Assembly (NCBI GenBank): GCA_030638305.1
Contig: DAOWEW010000145.1
Span: 1 to 7,821, forward strand
Direction: 5' to 3'
From: Desulfobacteraceae bacterium
Lineage (GTDB): Bacteria > Desulfobacterota > Desulfobacteria > Desulfobacterales > ETH-SRB1
Length of the DNA: 7,821 nt
The position numbers were made by a program, and so were the translations under genes. Shown piece after piece: positions 6,394-7,821 of the stretch. Positions within the stretch are counted from its first letter, which is position 1; every line of letters begins with the position of its first letter. Below the pieces are notes generated by a model, which was not told where the DNA came from, did not search any database, and saw nothing but the letters and a program-made list of their open reading frames with translations.

Positions 6394-6494
6394 AAGTGCC
6401 TAAAGTTAAGGAATTCTGCCATGTTATATAGATTCTTTTGCAACTATGTATTATCAATCAGCGCGCCGAAGGCGTACCATAACTTTAGGCACTT
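6394..6494. repeat. Palindromic MITE-like element, copy B, inside the fliF-fliG gap
   Basis: This 101-base element has perfect 15-base terminal inverted repeats, AAGTGCCTAAAGTTA at 6394-6408 and TAACTTTAGGCACTT at 6480-6494. Its reverse complement aligns with the inner part of copy A (1837-1965): the terminal repeats, GGTACGCCTTCGGCG, GCTRATTGATAA and ATGGCAG all recur in the same order. The middle is shorter and diverged. The right terminal repeat ends two bases before the fliG start codon. The element is transcribed with the operon and could fold into a long stem. Confidence 0.75.
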
Positions 6495-6496
6495 CT

Positions 6497-7459
6497 ATGG
6501 ATACTAAAAAATTAGCAGGTTCGCTAAAAGTTGCTATTCTTATTCAATCCATGGCTGAAGTGGAAGCGCAAAACGTTTTAGAAAGACTGAGCGACAGCGA
6601 AAGGGAGTTGATAAAAAAGCATCTATCTCAAATGGGAATGATTTCACCGGACGTGGTAGAAAAGGTGGCAAGAGAGTTTACCGAAATAGCGGAACAATCA
6701 AAATCTCATAAAAGCAAAAAAAATATTGTGATGAAAGGGGAGAAGTCTGATTCAACATTAAAAGCGCCAAGTCTGGAAATACTTCAGTCTTTAGAAACTG
6801 CACGTCTTATTCAACTCATTAAAGATGAACACCCACAGACTATTGCCATAATCATCGTTCACCTTAAAACTGAAATAGCGAGCAAGGTCTTGTCCGAACT
6901 GCCTGATGAAATAAAGACAGATGTAGCATTAAGAATTGCTAATCTGGATAGAGTTGTATCCGGAATGATTGAAGAGATAGATAAGGTTTTTGAAGATGTC
7001 CTGAAAAAAAGTGAAAGTTCTGCAACTCAAAAAGCAGGTGGAATTGATTGCCTTGCTGAAATATTAAACCACACAGATGGAATTTCAGGGGAGTTGATTT
7101 TAAGTGAGCTGGAGGAGCGTAATCCTGATTTGGCTGACGAGATAAAGCAAAGGATGTTTATTTTTGAAGATCTTATACTGGTTGATGATAGTGGTTTCCA
7201 GAAAGTATTGAGACAGGTTGATACAAAAGAACTGGGAATGGCCTTAAAAGCAGCTTCTGATGAAGTAAAAGAAAAGGTTTTCAGAAACATGTCTGCGCGG
7301 GCGGCCGAAATATTGAAAGAAGAGGTGGAAACAATGGGGGCTGTCAGGATGACGGAAGTGGCAGAGGCACAGCAAGCGATTACAAAGATAATTCGAGATA
7401 TGGAAGCCAAAAAAGAACTGGTAATTGGTGGACGTAAAGGAGAGGAATTTGTTGGATAG
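6497..7459 (+). CDS. fliG: Flagellar motor switch protein FliG
   Basis: FliG is the rotor protein that binds the FliF tail and transmits torque from the stator; it also sets rotation direction with FliM and FliN. From ATG 6497 the product is 320 residues, close to the usual 330-340. The N-terminal FliF-binding domain starts LAGSLKVAILIQSMAEVEAQ. The middle domain has the FliM-binding EHPQ motif (111-114). The C-terminal domain has MFIFEDLILVDD (220-231) and the torque-helix charges in SARAAEILKEE, with R268 and E275/E276 matching the functional charge pattern of the family. An in-frame ATG at 6446 would prepend 17 residues (MYYQSARRRRTITLGTS) that are only translated repeat sequence, so it is rejected. 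The AGG seven bases before ATG 6497 belongs to the repeat terminus. Confidence 0.97.
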   Translation: MDTKKLAGSLKVAILIQSMAEVEAQNVLERLSDSERELIKKHLSQMGMISPDVVEKVAREFTEIAEQSKSHKSKKNIVMKGEKSDSTLKAPSLEILQSLETARLIQLIKDEHPQTIAIIIVHLKTEIASKVLSELPDEIKTDVALRIANLDRVVSGMIEEIDKVFEDVLKKSESSATQKAGGIDCLAEILNHTDGISGELILSELEERNPDLADEIKQRMFIFEDLILVDDSGFQKVLRQVDTKELGMALKAASDEVKEKVFRNMSARAAEILKEEVETMGAVRMTEVAEAQQAITKIIRDMEAKKELVIGGRKGEEFVG

Positions 7460-7821
7460 AATCATTAAAAGTGACTGTTTGACCGGGGGAAATGCCTTAA
7501 AACCATACTGTTTTCCGGATATATCCATTGGGTGTTCACCAAACAATATAAAATCAGGAGAAGGGAGTGGTTTCCAACGCATTGATTTTGTTGAGATTAA
7601 CAAGCCGGCTTCTGTTCCTCCTCCTCTTGATTTGCCAAAAGTATCCGTAAACAATGGAAAGTCTGTTGATAACATCAAGCAAAAGGCTTGTGATGTTGAA
7701 AAAGAGGCTTATGTTCAAGGCTTTGCAAAAGGTGAAAAAGACGGAATGAAATCAGGAGAAAACAAATTTAAATCAATACTGAATAATTTTCGTCAAGCCT
7801 TTTTGGAGCTGGAAAAGGTGC
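7452..7821 (+). CDS. fliH: Flagellar assembly protein FliH, N-terminal part (cut by window edge)
   Basis: FliH is the cytoplasmic regulator that binds and restrains the export ATPase FliI and links it to the C ring. The reading frame is open from 7452 to the window edge (123 complete codons). It begins DRIIKSDCLTGG after the start, passes a weakly conserved, proline-containing segment, and reaches KEAYVQGFAKGEKDGMKSGE (84-103). There glycines every fourth residue (90, 94, 98, 102) give the GxxxG ladder typical of FliH. The start is taken as TTG 7452, overlapping the fliG end by eight bases, because GGAGAGGA lies five bases upstream and no ATG occurs before the conserved part. The overlap implies coupling to fliG. 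The FliI-binding C-terminus lies outside the window. Confidence 0.88.
   Translation, partial: MDRIIKSDCLTGGNALKPYCFPDISIGCSPNNIKSGEGSGFQRIDFVEINKPASVPPPLDLPKVSVNNGKSVDNIKQKACDVEKEAYVQGFAKGEKDGMKSGENKFKSILNNFRQAFLELEKV

Noticed and set aside
6446..6496. Upstream in-frame ATG giving FliG 17 extra residues
   Set aside because: The residues are encoded by the palindromic element. The FliG family start fits ATG 6497, and no Shine-Dalgarno precedes 6446.
7027..7678. Minus-strand open frames opposite fliG and fliH
   Set aside because: They are antisense shadows of strongly recognised plus-strand genes and show no family features.

Overview
The window carries the start of an early flagellar basal-body operon from a low-G+C, Gram-negative bacterium. 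The gene set, the sigma-54 control signals and the scattered palindromic repeats suggest a Desulfobacterota (Desulfobacterales-like) genome. That placement is inference from gene content and style, because no rRNA or other taxonomic marker is present.

Layout. Positions 1-1101 (minus strand) are the N-terminal 367 codons of uvrB (nucleotide excision repair), cut by the window edge. Positions 1102-2071 are a 970-base non-coding stretch. Its first half holds three copies of a TGCA-N3-TGCA dyad (1420, 1451, 1531) followed by a near-consensus sigma-54 promoter at 1641-1657. Its second half (about 1684-2022) is packed with repeats, including a large palindromic element. A sigma-54-dependent activator of FleQ/FlrA type with no N-terminal sensory domain follows (TTG start, 2072-3145). 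After a 386-base gap with a second sigma-54 promoter (3435-3451) comes the operon flgB-flgC-fliE-fliF-fliG-fliH, all on the plus strand. fliH is cut by the right edge.

How the genes fit together. FlgB and FlgC are proximal rod proteins. FliE joins the rod to the MS ring, FliF is the MS ring, FliG is the rotor/switch ring that docks on the FliF tail, and FliH regulates the export ATPase. The activator carries the GAFTGA loop needed to engage sigma-54, and it sits directly upstream of a sigma-54 promoter that should drive the operon. A local regulatory circuit (sigma-54 promoter with upstream sites -> activator -> sigma-54 promoter -> basal-body genes) is therefore a reasonable inference.

Most notable signals. 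(i) A complete-looking sigma-54 control region lies upstream of the activator and is separated from it by about 400 bases of repeats. (ii) Two diverged copies of a MITE-like palindromic element with terminal repeats AAGTGCCTAAAGTT are present: one in that leader, the other inside the operon between fliF and fliG. The second copy ends two bases before the fliG start codon and appears to supply its ribosome-binding sequence. (iii) Further short repeat families occupy nearly every gap between genes. I see no defence system, CRISPR array, tRNA/rRNA gene or transposase.
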